Of a stretch of DNA of 21,502 nucleotides, positions 1 through 10,166 are shown piece after piece; the first letter of the stretch is position 1, and each line of letters begins with the position of its first letter. The position numbers and the translations under genes were made by a program. This stretch comes from Epithemia pelagica (taxonomy: Eukaryota; Bacillariophyta; Bacillariophyceae; Surirellales; Surirellaceae). The notes under the pieces are model-generated. The model made no database searches, had not been told where the DNA came from, and was given only the letters and a program-made list of their open reading frames with translations. The stretch lies in assembly GCA_946965045.2 (NCBI GenBank), contig CAMPTO020000002.1, forward strand, positions 1-21,502, in the 5' to 3' direction.

Positions 1-223
1 TGAAGTTATTACAGCATTTGCTTTTTCAAACGCACAAAAAAATACGTTAATTCAAAAATTAAAAGAATTAACTAATGCACGTGAAATTAAATTAGTAATT
101 AGTGTAGAACCAAGTTTAATTGGTGGGTTTTTAATTAAAACTGAATCAAAAGTAATTGATTTTACAATTAAAAACCAATTACAACAATTAGCTAAACATT
201 TGGATACTGTTTTAGAAATTTAA
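1..223 (+). CDS. atpD: ATP synthase CF1 delta subunit, 3' part
   Basis: The frame opens at base 2 and gives 73 residues before a TAA at 221-223. The N-terminal part lies outside the window; the family is usually about 180 residues long. The C-terminal end has the typical OSCP/delta pattern: a stretch on residues changing and relating to the amphipathic helix, then a segment reading [12 protein letters not shown], which is characteristic of the family. The delta subunit ties the catalytic CF1 head to the peripheral stalk on the stromal face of the thylakoid. The gene lies 45 bases upstream of atpA on the same strand, the usual red-lineage plastid order at the end of the atp operon, so the two are probably co-transcribed. 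Confidence 0.9.
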   Translation, partial: EVITAFAFSNAQKNTLIQKLKELTNAREIKLVISVEPSLIGGFLIKTESKVIDFTIKNQLQQLAKHLDTVLEI

Positions 224-256
224 CAGTAAATAACTTTTTTATTAACTTTTTATTAA

Positions 257-1786
<1,530 letters not shown>

Positions 1787-1805
1787 TTAATATTTCTTTT
1801 AATTA

Positions 1806-1853
1806 ATTTTCAATATTCTGAAACTATTTTATTAGTTTCAGAATATTGAAAAT
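1806..1853 (+). terminator. Hairpin closing the atp operon
   Basis: Two 20-base arms, 1806-1825 and 1834-1853, are perfect reverse complements around an 8-base loop. The structure begins 19 bases after the atpA stop codon. In plastids such hairpins often set and protect the mRNA 3' end rather than acting as strict terminators. No long T-run follows, so 3'-end stabiliser is the better reading. Confidence 0.75.
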
Positions 1854-2291
1854 CATAATAACGTTTTCTATTTTAGATTTAAAGACGTAAATAGGAATCC
1901 TTTGGATTCTAGATTTTAATTGATAGTAGAATAAATTTTTTGAAACATAGATTCTATTGAATGGAAAATAATTATGTTGTTAATACTGAGAGTTTAGGTT
2001 TTCGAATATAACTTTGTATAAATTAAACGCTAACTTTAGATAACTAAGTAATTAAATGAAAAATCAAGTTTTTAATAGATTGATTAGATATGGAATTGAC
2101 AAAGCAAGTCGAATTGAATACTATACGGTTTATGTCGAATAATTGTTGAATTATATAAATAATCAAGTTAGACTATCAAATGAAATTGGCCGTAATATTG
2201 AAAATTTAAAGATAAAACTTTCTATTCACCTACGGCCAAATCAAAAATTTATTTTAAAATCTTCCATTCTGATAAAAAGAATTAAAAATTT
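1854..2291. other. Intergenic spacer between atpA and rpl35
   Basis: About 440 AT-rich bases with no gene I recognise. I looked for a tRNA, a tmRNA and small photosystem genes and saw none. The only longer start-to-stop frame is a 28-codon one from about 2056, without homology I recognise or a ribosome site. Near the end lies a GC-rich 9-base inverted repeat at 2186-2239, listed separately. Confidence 0.6.
2186..2239 (+). promoter_or_regulatory. Possible leader stem upstream of rpl35
   Basis: TTGGCCGTA at 2186-2194 and its exact reverse complement TACGGCCAA at 2231-2239 could pair across a 36-base AT-rich loop, ending 52 bases before the rpl35 ATG. These arms are GC-rich in an otherwise very AT-rich spacer. 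In bacteria the rpmI-rplT (L35-L20) leader binds L20 to control its own synthesis. A similar role here is only an inference from position; I see no clear mimic of the L20 site on 23S rRNA. Confidence 0.3.
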
Positions 2292-2486
2292 ATGCCAAAA
2301 TTAAAAACGAGAAAGGCTGCTTCAAAAAGATATAAAGTTACTGGTAACGATAATTTTTTGCGTCGACATGCTTTTAAAGGACATCTTTTAATGAAAAAAT
2401 CAAATCGACAAAAGCGAAAACTTTCTCAACGCTTGTGTGTTAATATAAATGACATTAAACCTATTCAATTAATGTTACCTTACTAA
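2292..2486 (+). CDS. rpl35: Large-subunit ribosomal protein L35
   Basis: A 64-residue, strongly basic protein with the L35 start PKLKTRKAASKRYKVTG, an internal RRHAFKGHLL stretch and a family-typical length. It is a late-assembling protein of the plastid 50S subunit that sits among rRNA helices. rpl20 starts 25 bases downstream on the same strand, the same L35-L20 pairing seen in bacterial rpmI-rplT, so the two probably share a transcript. Confidence 0.95.
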   Translation: MPKLKTRKAASKRYKVTGNDNFLRRHAFKGHLLMKKSNRQKRKLSQRLCVNINDIKPIQLMLPY

Positions 2487-2511
2487 ATAAACTAATTAAT
2501 AAAAATATAAA

Positions 2512-2856
2512 ATGGTTAGAGTTAAACGAGGAAATGTAGCGCGAAAACGCCGAAAAAAAATCTTATCACTTGCTAGTGGATATCGTGGATCACATTCCCT
2601 ATTGTTCCGTGTTGCAAATCAGCAAGTAATGAAGGCTTTAAGATATTCATACATTGGTAGAAAACAAAAAAAACGAATTTTTAGAAGAATTTGGATTAGT
2701 CGAATTAATGCAGCTTCAAGATTAAATGGTCTTTCATACAGTCAGTTAATTCATAGATTAAAAAAGTCAAATATTGATATTAATCGTAAAATGTTATCTC
2801 AAATTGCAGTTATTGACTCATCAACGTTTAAATCATTAGTTGAATCTTCGAATTAA
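2512..2856 (+). CDS. rpl20: Large-subunit ribosomal protein L20
   Basis: This 114-residue basic protein has the conserved L20 N-terminus ([15 protein letters not shown]), followed by [28 protein letters not shown] and a block reading [20 protein letters not shown], which is typical of the family. L20 is an early 23S-binding assembly protein of the 50S subunit. It follows rpl35 by 25 bases. A 12-bp hairpin lies just downstream. Confidence 0.97.
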   Translation: MVRVKRGNVARKRRKKILSLASGYRGSHSLLFRVANQQVMKALRYSYIGRKQKKRIFRRIWISRINAASRLNGLSYSQLIHRLKKSNIDINRKMLSQIAVIDSSTFKSLVESSN

Positions 2857-2868
2857 AATTTTCTTCTG

Positions 2869-2905
2869 ATTTAGATTATATTTTTATTTAACGTATAATC
2901 TAAAT
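2869..2905 (+). terminator. Hairpin after rpl20
   Basis: Arms at 2869-2880 and 2894-2905 are exact 12-base reverse complements with a 13-base loop, starting 12 bases after the rpl20 stop. They are AT-rich and followed by a run of A, not T. The hairpin lies only 27 bases before the ycf45 ATG, so it may mark a processed mRNA end rather than a stop of transcription. Confidence 0.55.
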
Positions 2906-2932
2906 TAGAGAATTAGAAAAAAATTCTATAAA

Positions 2933-4303
2933 ATGAATATTAATAATGATTTAGAGAAACTAATTGAGAATTTGCCTTTTTTCTTACAAGAGAATATAAG
3001 TCAACATAATTCTAAAAATCAACTTATTGAAATTGTTTTAGATCTTGGGCGACGACCTGAAGCTCGGTTTATAAGTGGTCCCGAATACTTATCACAAAAA
3101 CTAATTTCTTGGCAAGATATTGATTATATGACAAAACGTGTTAGTAAATTTAGTAATGAAAATAGGGCTGGAATTGAAAGAACACTTCATCGTATAAGTT
3201 GTATTAGAAATCGTCAATTTTTAATTAATGGATTAACTTGTCGAGTTGGGAGAGCTGTATTTGGAACTATTTCAATAGTACGTGACTTACTTGAGTCAAG
3301 AAAATCAATTTTAATATTAGGGAAACCTGGAGTTGGAAAAACAACCATTATTCGAGAAATTGCTAGGGTATTAGCTGATGAAATGGAAAAACGTGTTATA
3401 ATCGTTGATACATCAAATGAAATTGCTGGGGATAGTGATATTCCACATTCTGGAATTGGTCGAGCAAGACGGATGCAAGTCGCAAAAACGGAGTTACAAC
3501 ATCAAGTTATGATTGAAGCGGTTGAAAACCATATGCCAGAGGTCATTATTATTGATGAAATTGGAACAGAACTTGAAGTATTAGCTGCTCGAACTATTGC
3601 GGAAAAAGGAGTTCAATTAGTTGGCACAACACATGGAAATTGTTTAGAAAATTTGATAAAAAATCCCCCATTAGCCGATTTAATTGGTGGTATTCAGTAT
3701 GTTACATTAAGTGATGATGAAGCAAAACGGCGTGGAACACAAAAAAGTATATTAGAACGTAAAGCATATCCTGCGTTTGAAATTATTATAGAAATAAACC
3801 AACAAAATTGTTGGACAATTCACGAAGAAGTACAAAATTCTGTTGACTTATTTTTACGTGGAAATTTTTTAGTGAGTCAAATTCGACAATTTTCTTTAGT
3901 TGAAAAAGTTCGAATTAAATCGAAACGATTCCAAAATACTCAAAATTCATTAATAAAACCTTCTTCTAATTTAAACGATTCTCTTTTATTAACGCAAAAA
4001 AATTGGATTTCAATTAATCAATTTAAAGATGAAAAGACATTCAAATTAAAATCAAAAAAACTAATTATTTATGCTTATTCAATATCTAGTAATTTATTAA
4101 AAGAAGTTTTGTTAAAAATGGGTTTTAAATTCATTTTAACAAATGAGATTCAAAGAGCAGAATTAATAATTGGATTAAAGAAACACTTAAAACAAAATTT
4201 TAAACTAACAAACTTAGCAAAGCAACGAAATATTCCAATATATTCTTTAAATCAAATAAGTTTTTATCAAGTTAGTAAACTTATTCAGTTTATTTCTTTA
4301 TAA
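2933..4303 (+). CDS. ycf45: Ycf45, P-loop ATPase of the SpoIIIAA-like type
   Basis: The 456-residue product has an N-terminal region with [11 protein letters not shown] at about 37-47, then a P-loop ATPase core: Walker A GKPGVGKT at about 130-137, DTSNEIAGD near 159-167, and Walker B VIIIDEIG at about 204-211. GTTHGN near 231-236 resembles a sensor motif. The last 100 or so residues are less conserved and Lys/Ile/Leu-rich. This matches the plastid and cyanobacterial Ycf45 family, related to the stage III sporulation protein AA-type ATPases and often carrying an R3H-like tail. Its biological role is not established. It stands alone between the rpl35-rpl20 pair and a long spacer. Confidence 0.88.
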   Translation: MNINNDLEKLIENLPFFLQENISQHNSKNQLIEIVLDLGRRPEARFISGPEYLSQKLISWQDIDYMTKRVSKFSNENRAGIERTLHRISCIRNRQFLINGLTCRVGRAVFGTISIVRDLLESRKSILILGKPGVGKTTIIREIARVLADEMEKRVIIVDTSNEIAGDSDIPHSGIGRARRMQVAKTELQHQVMIEAVENHMPEVIIIDEIGTELEVLAARTIAEKGVQLVGTTHGNCLENLIKNPPLADLIGGIQYVTLSDDEAKRRGTQKSILERKAYPAFEIIIEINQQNCWTIHEEVQNSVDLFLRGNFLVSQIRQFSLVEKVRIKSKRFQNTQNSLIKPSSNLNDSLLLTQKNWISINQFKDEKTFKLKSKKLIIYAYSISSNLLKEVLLKMGFKFILTNEIQRAELIIGLKKHLKQNFKLTNLAKQRNIPIYSLNQISFYQVSKLIQFISL

Positions 4304-4799
4304 AAATTATTTTGGTTTACTTAATAATACAGCAAACGGACTAACTAGATAAAATTTATTGAAATAAATCGATATCAAGATTGAGAATATCTGACTCTTT
4401 TGATGTTGTAAAACTTAAACTCAATATTATTTTCTAAAACGATGAGTTTCCTTAATTCTTGTTGAAAAACTCTAAATAGAACGATAAATAAAAAAAATAA
4501 AAATGGAGAATTGTTTCTTTATGCTCTCTAAGCCCAAAAAATTAAATACAAATTTTTCCATAAATGACATAAATGATAAGAGAAAGACCTTCCCAAATAC
4601 TATTATTGATTAATTATTTTTTATCCCAAAACAAATAATTTTACAATTCTTATACAATAAATTCTTATATTGTAAAACTTTAACTAAATTCCAAAAAAAA
4701 AAGACTTTCTTTTTCTAAAAAGTAAAAATTAATCTTTAATACTATATTATCTTTTTAAAAGATATGTTTCTAGAATCAATAAAAATATGAAAACTACTA
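4304..4799. other. Long spacer between ycf45 and psaE
   Basis: Nearly 500 very AT-rich bases with no gene I recognise. There are only weak short inverted repeats, for example TTTACAAT at 4640-4647 against ATTGTAAA at 4669-4676. A 30-codon open frame at 4521-4613 (+) matches no small plastid protein known to me. The convergent genes ycf45 (+) and psaE (-) both end facing this spacer. Confidence 0.6.
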
Positions 4800-4859
4800 T
4801 AATAAGAGAAAAAAGTAGAGTAATCTTATCTAAGATTACTCTACTTTTTTCTCTTATTA
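4800..4859 (-). terminator. 29-bp palindrome closing psaE
   Basis: Arms 4800-4828 and 4831-4859 are perfect 29-base reverse complements with only two bases between them, so a real hairpin would open a few central pairs. It begins 20 bases beyond the psaE stop codon on the - strand, and its outer arms are rich in A and T runs. It is the longest perfect inverted repeat I found in the window. It probably forms the 3' end of psaE mRNA and, being symmetric, could also block read-through from ycf45. Confidence 0.75.
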
Positions 4860-4879
4860 ATCTCTGAAATTTTTTACTT

Positions 4880-5071
4880 TTATTCTTCTACTTCTACTAA
4901 TTCATTAAGTGCGAAATTATTTGTATTTGTTCCACTATAATTAACTTTTTCGAATCTAACTACTACTGGGTAACGAATACCACTTTGATCAACTGTAGCT
5001 ACAGTTCCAACATCATTAAACCAATAAGATTCTGGTCTTAAAATACGAACTTTTGCGCCTCGACTTACCAT
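4880..5071 (-). CDS. psaE: Photosystem I reaction centre subunit IV
   Basis: A 63-residue protein with the PsaE SH3-like barrel pattern: [22 protein letters not shown] at the N-terminus, then [14 protein letters not shown] and a C-terminus reading [11 protein letters not shown]. Length and sequence fit plastid PsaE. It sits on the stromal face of photosystem I, helping ferredoxin docking and cyclic electron flow. It is transcribed away from ftsH, from a shared 160-base intergenic region (5072-5231), and ends at a strong palindrome. Confidence 0.97.
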   Translation of the reverse strand: MVSRGAKVRILRPESYWFNDVGTVATVDQSGIRYPVVVRFEKVNYSGTNTNNFALNELVEVEE

Positions 5072-5157
5072 AATTGATTATAAATAAATATTCTATATAT
5101 AATATTCATTTTACTAAAAAAATATATTATTTTAACAATAAAGTTTTAAAAAAAGAG

Positions 5158-5187
5158 TTGGTTTTAAAATTCAAAATATGTTACTAT
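5158..5187 (+). promoter_or_regulatory. Possible promoter of ftsH
   Basis: TTGGTT at 5158-5163 and TACTAT at 5182-5187 are separated by 18 bases, about 45 bases before the ftsH start. Both hexamers match the bacterial-type consensus only partly, and AT-rich sequence makes chance matches common. Confidence 0.3.
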
Positions 5188-5231
5188 TTACATAAGAACA
5201 AATATATATAAATTTTTACATAATTTTTCAA

Positions 5232-7097
5232 ATGGATCGTAATGCAATACAAAAAATTCTTATTGGATTGTTTCTTGTAGCTTGTATTTTTCTTGGTTTA
5301 CGAGTATCTAATGTAGTGGGACCATCTAGTGACAATCGAGCAGAAAATATTAGTATTTCTAGAATGACTTATGGTAGATTCTTAGAATATTTAGAAATGG
5401 GTTGGGTTAAACAAGTAGATTTATATGATAATAATCGTAATGCTATTGTTGAAGCCTCAAGTCCAGAACTTGGTAATCGTCCTCAATTAATTCGAGTAGA
5501 AATTCCAGTTGGGGCAGCACAACTTATTAATAAATTAAAAGAATACGATATTAATTTTGATGCACATCCAGCACCTCAGAAAAGTATTTTTTTAACAATT
5601 GCAAGTAATTTGTTATTACCGGTTCTTTTCATTGCTGGTTTATTTTTCTTCTTCCAAAATTCAGATGGATTCTCACCTAATTCAGGTTCAGGACCAATGA
5701 GTTTAGGAAAATCACCAGCTCGATTTGATCAAAATCCAGATACAGGTATTTCGTTTGATGATATTGCAGGTATTGATGAGGCAAAAGCAGAATTTGAAGA
5801 AATTGTATCTTTTTTAAAAGAACCTGAGCGATATACATTAGTGGGAGCGAAAATTCCAAAAGGTGTTTTATTAGTAGGTCCTCCAGGAACAGGTAAAACT
5901 TTATTGGCTAAAGCAATTGCAAATGAAGCAAATGTTCCATTTTATAGTGTAGCAGGTTCTGAATTTGTAGAAATGTTTATTGGTATTGGTGCTGCACGAA
6001 TTCGTGATCTATTTAAAAAAGCATCTGATAATACACCGTGTATCGTTTTTATTGATGAAATTGACGCAGTTGGTCGTGAACGTGGTGCTGGAATTGGTGG
6101 TGGAAATGATGAACGTGAACAAACATTAAACCAGCTATTAACAGAAATGGATGGTTTTAAAGAAAATAAAGGTGTTATTGTAGTTGGTGCTACAAACCGA
6201 GTTGATATTTTAGATTCTGCTTTATTACGTCCAGGACGATTTGATCGTCAAATTACGGTTGGTTTACCTGATCGATTAGGACGTATTGGGATTTTAAAAG
6301 TTCATGCAAAAAATAAACCATTAAGTGAAGATGTTTCATTGGTGCAATTAGCTAACCGAACTCCAGGATTCTCAGGAGCTGATTTAGCAAATTTATTAAA
6401 TGAAGCTGCGATTTTAGCAACACGATATAATAAAAATACTATTACTAAAAAAGAAGTTAATGAAGCAGCAGATCGTATTATTGGCGGTATTGCTGGTGCA
6501 ACAATGGAAGATAGTAAAAATAAAAAATTGATTGCTTATCACGAAGTAGGACACGCTATTATTGGGTCAGTTTTAGAATCTCATGATGATGTTGAAAAAA
6601 TTACTTTAATTCCAAGAGGTGGGGCTAAAGGATTAACGTGGTTTGCACCTGAAGAAGATCAAACTCTAGTTTCTCGTTCACAATTAATTGCACGTATTAT
6701 TACTACTTTAGGTGGTCGAGTAACTGAACAAATCGTATTTGGAGAACCTGAAATAACAACAGGTGCAAGTAATGATTTACAACAAGTTACAAACATTGCA
6801 CGACAAATGGTTACTCGTTATGGAATGTCAAATATTGGTCCAGTTGCTTTAGAAGATGATAACAATGAGCAATTATTCTTAGGTGGTGAAACTAATGAAG
6901 CTGTTTCAGATCGAATTGATTCTGAGGTTTGTAAAATTATTGATCATTGTGAAGAAGTAGCTCGTGAAATTATTTTAAATAATCGAGTAGTAATTGATTT
7001 GGCTGTTGAGAAACTACTAGATAAAGAAACAATTACTGGATCAGAATTCCGTCAATTAGTAAGTTCTTATACTATTTTACCACAGAAAGCTATTTAA
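5232..7097 (+). CDS. ftsH: FtsH, ATP-dependent thylakoid zinc metalloprotease
   Basis: The 621-residue protein has an N-terminal membrane segment at about residues 8-26 and a second one at about 119-141, enclosing a lumenal domain. The AAA module has Walker A GPPGTGKT at 216-223, a pore loop reading FIGIGA near 249, Walker B IVFIDE at 271-276 and the second region of homology around 316-339. The protease domain carries the zinc motif HEVGH at 437-441, with a likely third ligand Asp near 515. Family members form hexamers that degrade damaged membrane proteins, notably the D1 protein during photosystem II repair. The stop codon coincides with the first bases of the psaB remnant, so the extreme C-terminus ([11 protein letters not shown]) was fixed at a recombination junction, although its length looks normal. 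Confidence 0.97.
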   Translation: MDRNAIQKILIGLFLVACIFLGLRVSNVVGPSSDNRAENISISRMTYGRFLEYLEMGWVKQVDLYDNNRNAIVEASSPELGNRPQLIRVEIPVGAAQLINKLKEYDINFDAHPAPQKSIFLTIASNLLLPVLFIAGLFFFFQNSDGFSPNSGSGPMSLGKSPARFDQNPDTGISFDDIAGIDEAKAEFEEIVSFLKEPERYTLVGAKIPKGVLLVGPPGTGKTLLAKAIANEANVPFYSVAGSEFVEMFIGIGAARIRDLFKKASDNTPCIVFIDEIDAVGRERGAGIGGGNDEREQTLNQLLTEMDGFKENKGVIVVGATNRVDILDSALLRPGRFDRQITVGLPDRLGRIGILKVHAKNKPLSEDVSLVQLANRTPGFSGADLANLLNEAAILATRYNKNTITKKEVNEAADRIIGGIAGATMEDSKNKKLIAYHEVGHAIIGSVLESHDDVEKITLIPRGGAKGLTWFAPEEDQTLVSRSQLIARIITTLGGRVTEQIVFGEPEITTGASNDLQQVTNIARQMVTRYGMSNIGPVALEDDNNEQLFLGGETNEAVSDRIDSEVCKIIDHCEEVAREIILNNRVVIDLAVEKLLDKETITGSEFRQLVSSYTILPQKAI

Positions 7098-7236
7098 CTT
7101 AGTTCGTTGGCGTGATAAACCAGTTGCTTTATCAATTGTTCAAGCACGATTAGTTGGTTTAGTACACTTTGCTGTAGGTTATATTTTAACATACGCAGCC
7201 TTTGTTATTGCTTCAACTAGTGGAAAATTTGGTTAA
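7096..7236 (+). pseudogene. psaB: 3' fragment of psaB, probably at an inverted-repeat edge
   Basis: From 7096 a frame encodes 46 residues and a stop, beginning [20 protein letters not shown] and ending ASTSGKFG. This is the C-terminal end of the photosystem I core protein PsaB, normally about 730 residues. There is no start codon and nothing upstream belongs to psaB; the codon before it (TTT, overlapping the ftsH stop) does not fit. The sequence is undamaged, with no stop or frameshift, so it is either recent or kept identical to a full copy. The simplest reading is that the inverted repeat reaches 141 bases into the 3' end of psaB, the complete gene lying across the opposite junction. A perfect hairpin follows, as it would for the real gene. 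Confidence 0.88.
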
Positions 7237-7252
7237 TTCCTTACCTTTCACT

Positions 7253-7293
7253 AATAATTTATCTAATTTAATAATTAAATTAGATAAATTATT
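7253..7293 (+). terminator. Hairpin after the psaB end
   Basis: Arms 7253-7270 and 7276-7293 are perfect 18-base reverse complements around a 5-base loop and begin 16 bases after the psaB stop. If the inverted-repeat reading is right, it is the mRNA 3' end element of the complete psaB. Here it would also serve ftsH transcripts. Confidence 0.65.
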
Positions 7294-7546
7294 TTGATTA
7301 ATTTTATTTTTTAGTTTCTATTCTAATCTATTTTTTATTTACTTCTGACTTAGAATTCATAAGTTAGGATCCTATTTACAGAGCAAAATGTTTAGTAATG
7401 GCGTTACATTTTTATTTGGATTGAATTTGGTTCTAGTCTCGCTGAAGTAAAAAGTGTTCAAATAGAACAAGTCATTAAAATTAAAATTTTAAATAAAAAA
7501 TATTACCACTACACTTTTTCTTTTTAACTTTAAGAACTTGTCTAAT
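7294..7546. other. Spacer before tRNA-Pro with overlapping inverted repeats
   Basis: No gene recognised. AAAAAGTGT at 7449-7457 can pair with ACACTTTTT at 7511-7519. An imperfect 16-base arm starting at 7457 can pair with 7536-7551 (6 pairs, a 3x3 internal loop, 7 pairs). The two pairings interlock. A 20-codon frame at about 7388 is too short to support. Confidence 0.4.
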
Positions 7547-7574
7547 TTGAAAAAATTTAGTAGAGTAGTATCAT
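7547..7574 (+). promoter_or_regulatory. Possible promoter of tRNA-Pro
   Basis: TTGAAA at 7547-7552 and TATCAT at 7569-7574 are 16 bases apart and lie 29 bases upstream of the tRNA. The spacing and hexamers are acceptable for the plastid-encoded polymerase, but the first hexamer overlaps the imperfect inverted repeat. Confidence 0.35.
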
Positions 7575-7602
7575 ATGAAATAGTTAGTTTCAAATCTTAG
7601 TT

Positions 7603-7676
7603 CGGGATATAGCTCAGCTTGGTAGAGCACCTGCTTTGGGAGCAGGGTGTCGTAGGTTCAAATCCTACTATCCCGA
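7603..7676 (+). tRNA. trnP-UGG: tRNA-Pro(UGG)
   Basis: The 74-base cloverleaf has a perfect 7-bp acceptor (CGGGATA with TATCCCG), D-arm AGCTC...GAGC, anticodon stem CCTGC/GCAGG enclosing TTTGGGA with anticodon TGG, and T-arm GTAGGTTCAAATCCTAC. The CCA end is not encoded. It lies upstream of ycf89 and the rRNA operon, as in diatom inverted repeats. Confidence 0.97.
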
Positions 7677-7938
7677 GATTTAGTTCTGGAGAAAATTTCT
7701 GGGACTTTAGAACAAAGAAAAATATAAGGATATGTCTCTATGACCAAGTAATCGAAAAAGATATCCCAACATGTAAAACTGATTTTTAAAAATAGTTTAA
7801 GATTGTTTCTTACGAAGAGAAAATGTTCCAATCTCTTGATCCAACTGAATTTATTTCTTATAATATGTTTATCGTTTGTTTACTACCAAAGACAACAAAA
7901 GAATCAAATATTAGTTTAATATTAATTTTAATTTACAA
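7677..7938. other. Spacer between tRNA-Pro and ycf89
   Basis: No recognised gene. GTTCT at 7683-7687 and AGAAC at 7709-7713 allow a weak hairpin after the tRNA. A 39-codon frame (7823-7942) begins MFQSLDPTEFISYN and its stop overlaps the ycf89 start as ATGA. It has no Shine-Dalgarno sequence and no homology known to me. Confidence 0.4.
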
Positions 7939-8895
7939 ATGAGTTTAGATGATAAGTTCCTTCCCCTTCAAATTGTTTTTTATGAATCCGTAAACAATTT
8001 TTTCAAAACAATCGCTAGATTTTTTGGCTACCCAAAAAATCCAGGAATGCCTACAATGGCAGATATTTCAGATGAAGTATATCTTCGATCAAAATTTTTG
8101 AACAGTCTTCCGGTCCATCAGACATCTTGGCCACCACGACAAGCACCTGAAAATTGGTGGGAAGTGTTCTTGGGTACTACTCCTAAAGTAGATACTATTC
8201 CTCGATATATTTATCAAAGTCAAGAAGAAGGGTTTTATAATTTTTATATCGAAAATTATAAAAATATGTATTTTTTACCAGATTGGTTATCCCAATTTCT
8301 TCAAGTAAACTTAAATTTTTGTTTAGACTTAACTGTTTTAGAAAATCTTCGTGAATCTGTCTTTGTTAGTCTTGTGTTTTATTCTCAGATTGTAATGTTG
8401 CGAATTGCCTTAGCTTGGTTCATCGTCATAAATCCATATTCTGTTCCATGGTGTTATATAGCGGCTGCAGTTGATTGGGCTGAAGAGATCTTTCAAGGAA
8501 TGGTACCATCAGTACTTGGGGTAAATGCAACTGGAACTATATTTTTAGGCCTACTTGGAGCCATTGCAGATAGTTTAAATCATTTAGTACTGACAATGCC
8601 TTATTTACCACGTGAGGGCGAACCAGTGAAACTATGGATTAATAACCAAATGAAAGATGTTTTAGTTTTTCATTATTTACCAATTCTATGGTATCGGTAT
8701 CCTATTCCAAATGAAATTCGAGAATTTTGGTACAAGGAAAGACCAGATATTTTAGAGTATATGCAAAAATCTTATCAGAATTTAGATATTAACTTTTTAC
8801 CTGACAATATTGATATTAGTTCTTTAACTAATCATGATAGTACTTTAATCAGTGCTCTCTCTACTGAAATAATATCAAGAATTACTCTTTCTTAA
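7939..8895 (+). CDS. ycf89: Ycf89-like conserved membrane protein
   Basis: A 318-residue protein located between tRNA-Pro and 16S, the position of ycf89 in diatom plastids. The N-terminal third is soluble-looking and rich in Trp, Tyr and Pro (QTSWPPRQAPENWW near 61-74). Hydrophobic segments lie at about 141-163 and 198-219. Between them, RIALAWFIVINPYSVPW and the following VDW...GMVP..LGVN...IFLGLLG resemble the YggT/Ycf19 repeat, with its Arg, a Trp-Phe pair, Asn-Pro and Val-Pro in the expected order. I infer a distant YggT-type membrane protein. The function is unknown. The C-terminal 90 residues are polar. The name rests on position and general character. Confidence 0.75.
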   Translation: MSLDDKFLPLQIVFYESVNNFFKTIARFFGYPKNPGMPTMADISDEVYLRSKFLNSLPVHQTSWPPRQAPENWWEVFLGTTPKVDTIPRYIYQSQEEGFYNFYIENYKNMYFLPDWLSQFLQVNLNFCLDLTVLENLRESVFVSLVFYSQIVMLRIALAWFIVINPYSVPWCYIAAAVDWAEEIFQGMVPSVLGVNATGTIFLGLLGAIADSLNHLVLTMPYLPREGEPVKLWINNQMKDVLVFHYLPILWYRYPIPNEIREFWYKERPDILEYMQKSYQNLDINFLPDNIDISSLTNHDSTLISALSTEIISRITLS

Positions 8896-9101
8896 TCTCA
8901 GTGCTATAGATGTATAGATCAATGTTACTAGGATATTTTTTGTTAGAATGGTAAAAATAAGAAAAAGATATCTTTTAAAGGAAATTAAATTTATAAGAAG
9001 ATAAGGGTTTCTCTTTTACGTTTAAGGTTAATCTATAATTTAGCTTTATAGTATTGGACGATTGAAAAAAAGATCTCCAAGTAAATGCAAATTAAAGGAA
9101 A
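8896..9101. promoter_or_regulatory. rRNA operon leader with a -10-like box and a direct repeat
   Basis: A perfect TATAAT lies at 9034-9039, about 65 bases before the 16S gene, but I see no convincing -35 hexamer 16-18 bases upstream of it. The 13-base sequence TTAAAGGAAATTA occurs at 8975-8987 and again at 9092-9104, where the second copy covers the expected mature 5' end of 16S. No gene is present. Confidence 0.4.
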
Positions 9102-9107
9102 TTATAA

Positions 9108-9143
<36 letters not shown>

Positions 9144-9315
9144 TATGCCTTACACATGCAAGTCGTACGAGAGTTTTTAACTCAAGTGGCGGACGGGTGA
9201 GTAACACGTAAGAATTTGCCTTTAGGAGGGGGATAACAACTGGAAACGGTTGCTAATACCCCATATGCTTTCGAGTGAAATGGGTTTCCGCCTAAAGAGA
9301 AGCTTGCGGCTGATT

Positions 9316-9347
<32 letters not shown>

Positions 9348-9403
9348 GACGATCAGTATCTGGTTTGAGAGGATGATCAGACACACTGGAACTGAGACAC
9401 GGT

Positions 9404-9435
<32 letters not shown>

Positions 9436-9939
9436 TTTCCGCAATGGGCGAAAGCCTGACGGAGCAATACCGCGTGAGGGATGACGGCCTATGGGTTGTA
9501 AACCTCTTTTTTCAGGGAGGAATCAATGACGTGTACCTGAAGAATAAGCATCGGCTAACTCCGTGCCAGCAGCCGCGGTAAGACGGAGGATGCAAGTGTT
9601 ATCCGGAATCACTGGGCGTAAAGCGTCTGTAGGTGGTCAAATAAGTCAACTGTTAAATCTTGAGGCTCAACCTCAAAATCGCAGTCGAAACTATTAGACT
9701 AGAGTATAGTAGGGGTAAAGGGAATTTCCAGTGGAGCGGTGAAATGCGTAGAGATTGGAAGGAACACCGATGGCGAAGGCACTTTACTGGGCTATTACTA
9801 ACACTCAGAGACGAAAGCTAGGGTAGCAAATGGGATTAGATACCCCAGTAGTCCTAGCCGTAAACAATGGATACTAGATGTTGAACAGATCGACCTGTGC
9901 AGTATCAAAGCTAACGCGTTAAGTATCCCGCCTGGGAAG

Positions 9940-10015
<76 letters not shown>

Positions 10016-10100
10016 CAACGCGAAGAACCTTACCAGGGTTTGACATGATACGAATTTTTTTGAAAGAAAAAAGTGCCGTTTGGAACGTATACACAGGTGG

Positions 10101-10166
<66 letters not shown>

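Noticed and set aside
1854-2185. Possible tmRNA or other structural RNA after atpA, suggested by a GGTTTTCGAAT stretch near 1997
   Set aside because: No matching acceptor stem or tag reading frame could be found around it.
4521-4613. 30-codon open frame in the ycf45-psaE spacer
   Set aside because: No similarity to small plastid proteins, no close ribosome site, and AT-rich DNA makes such frames common.
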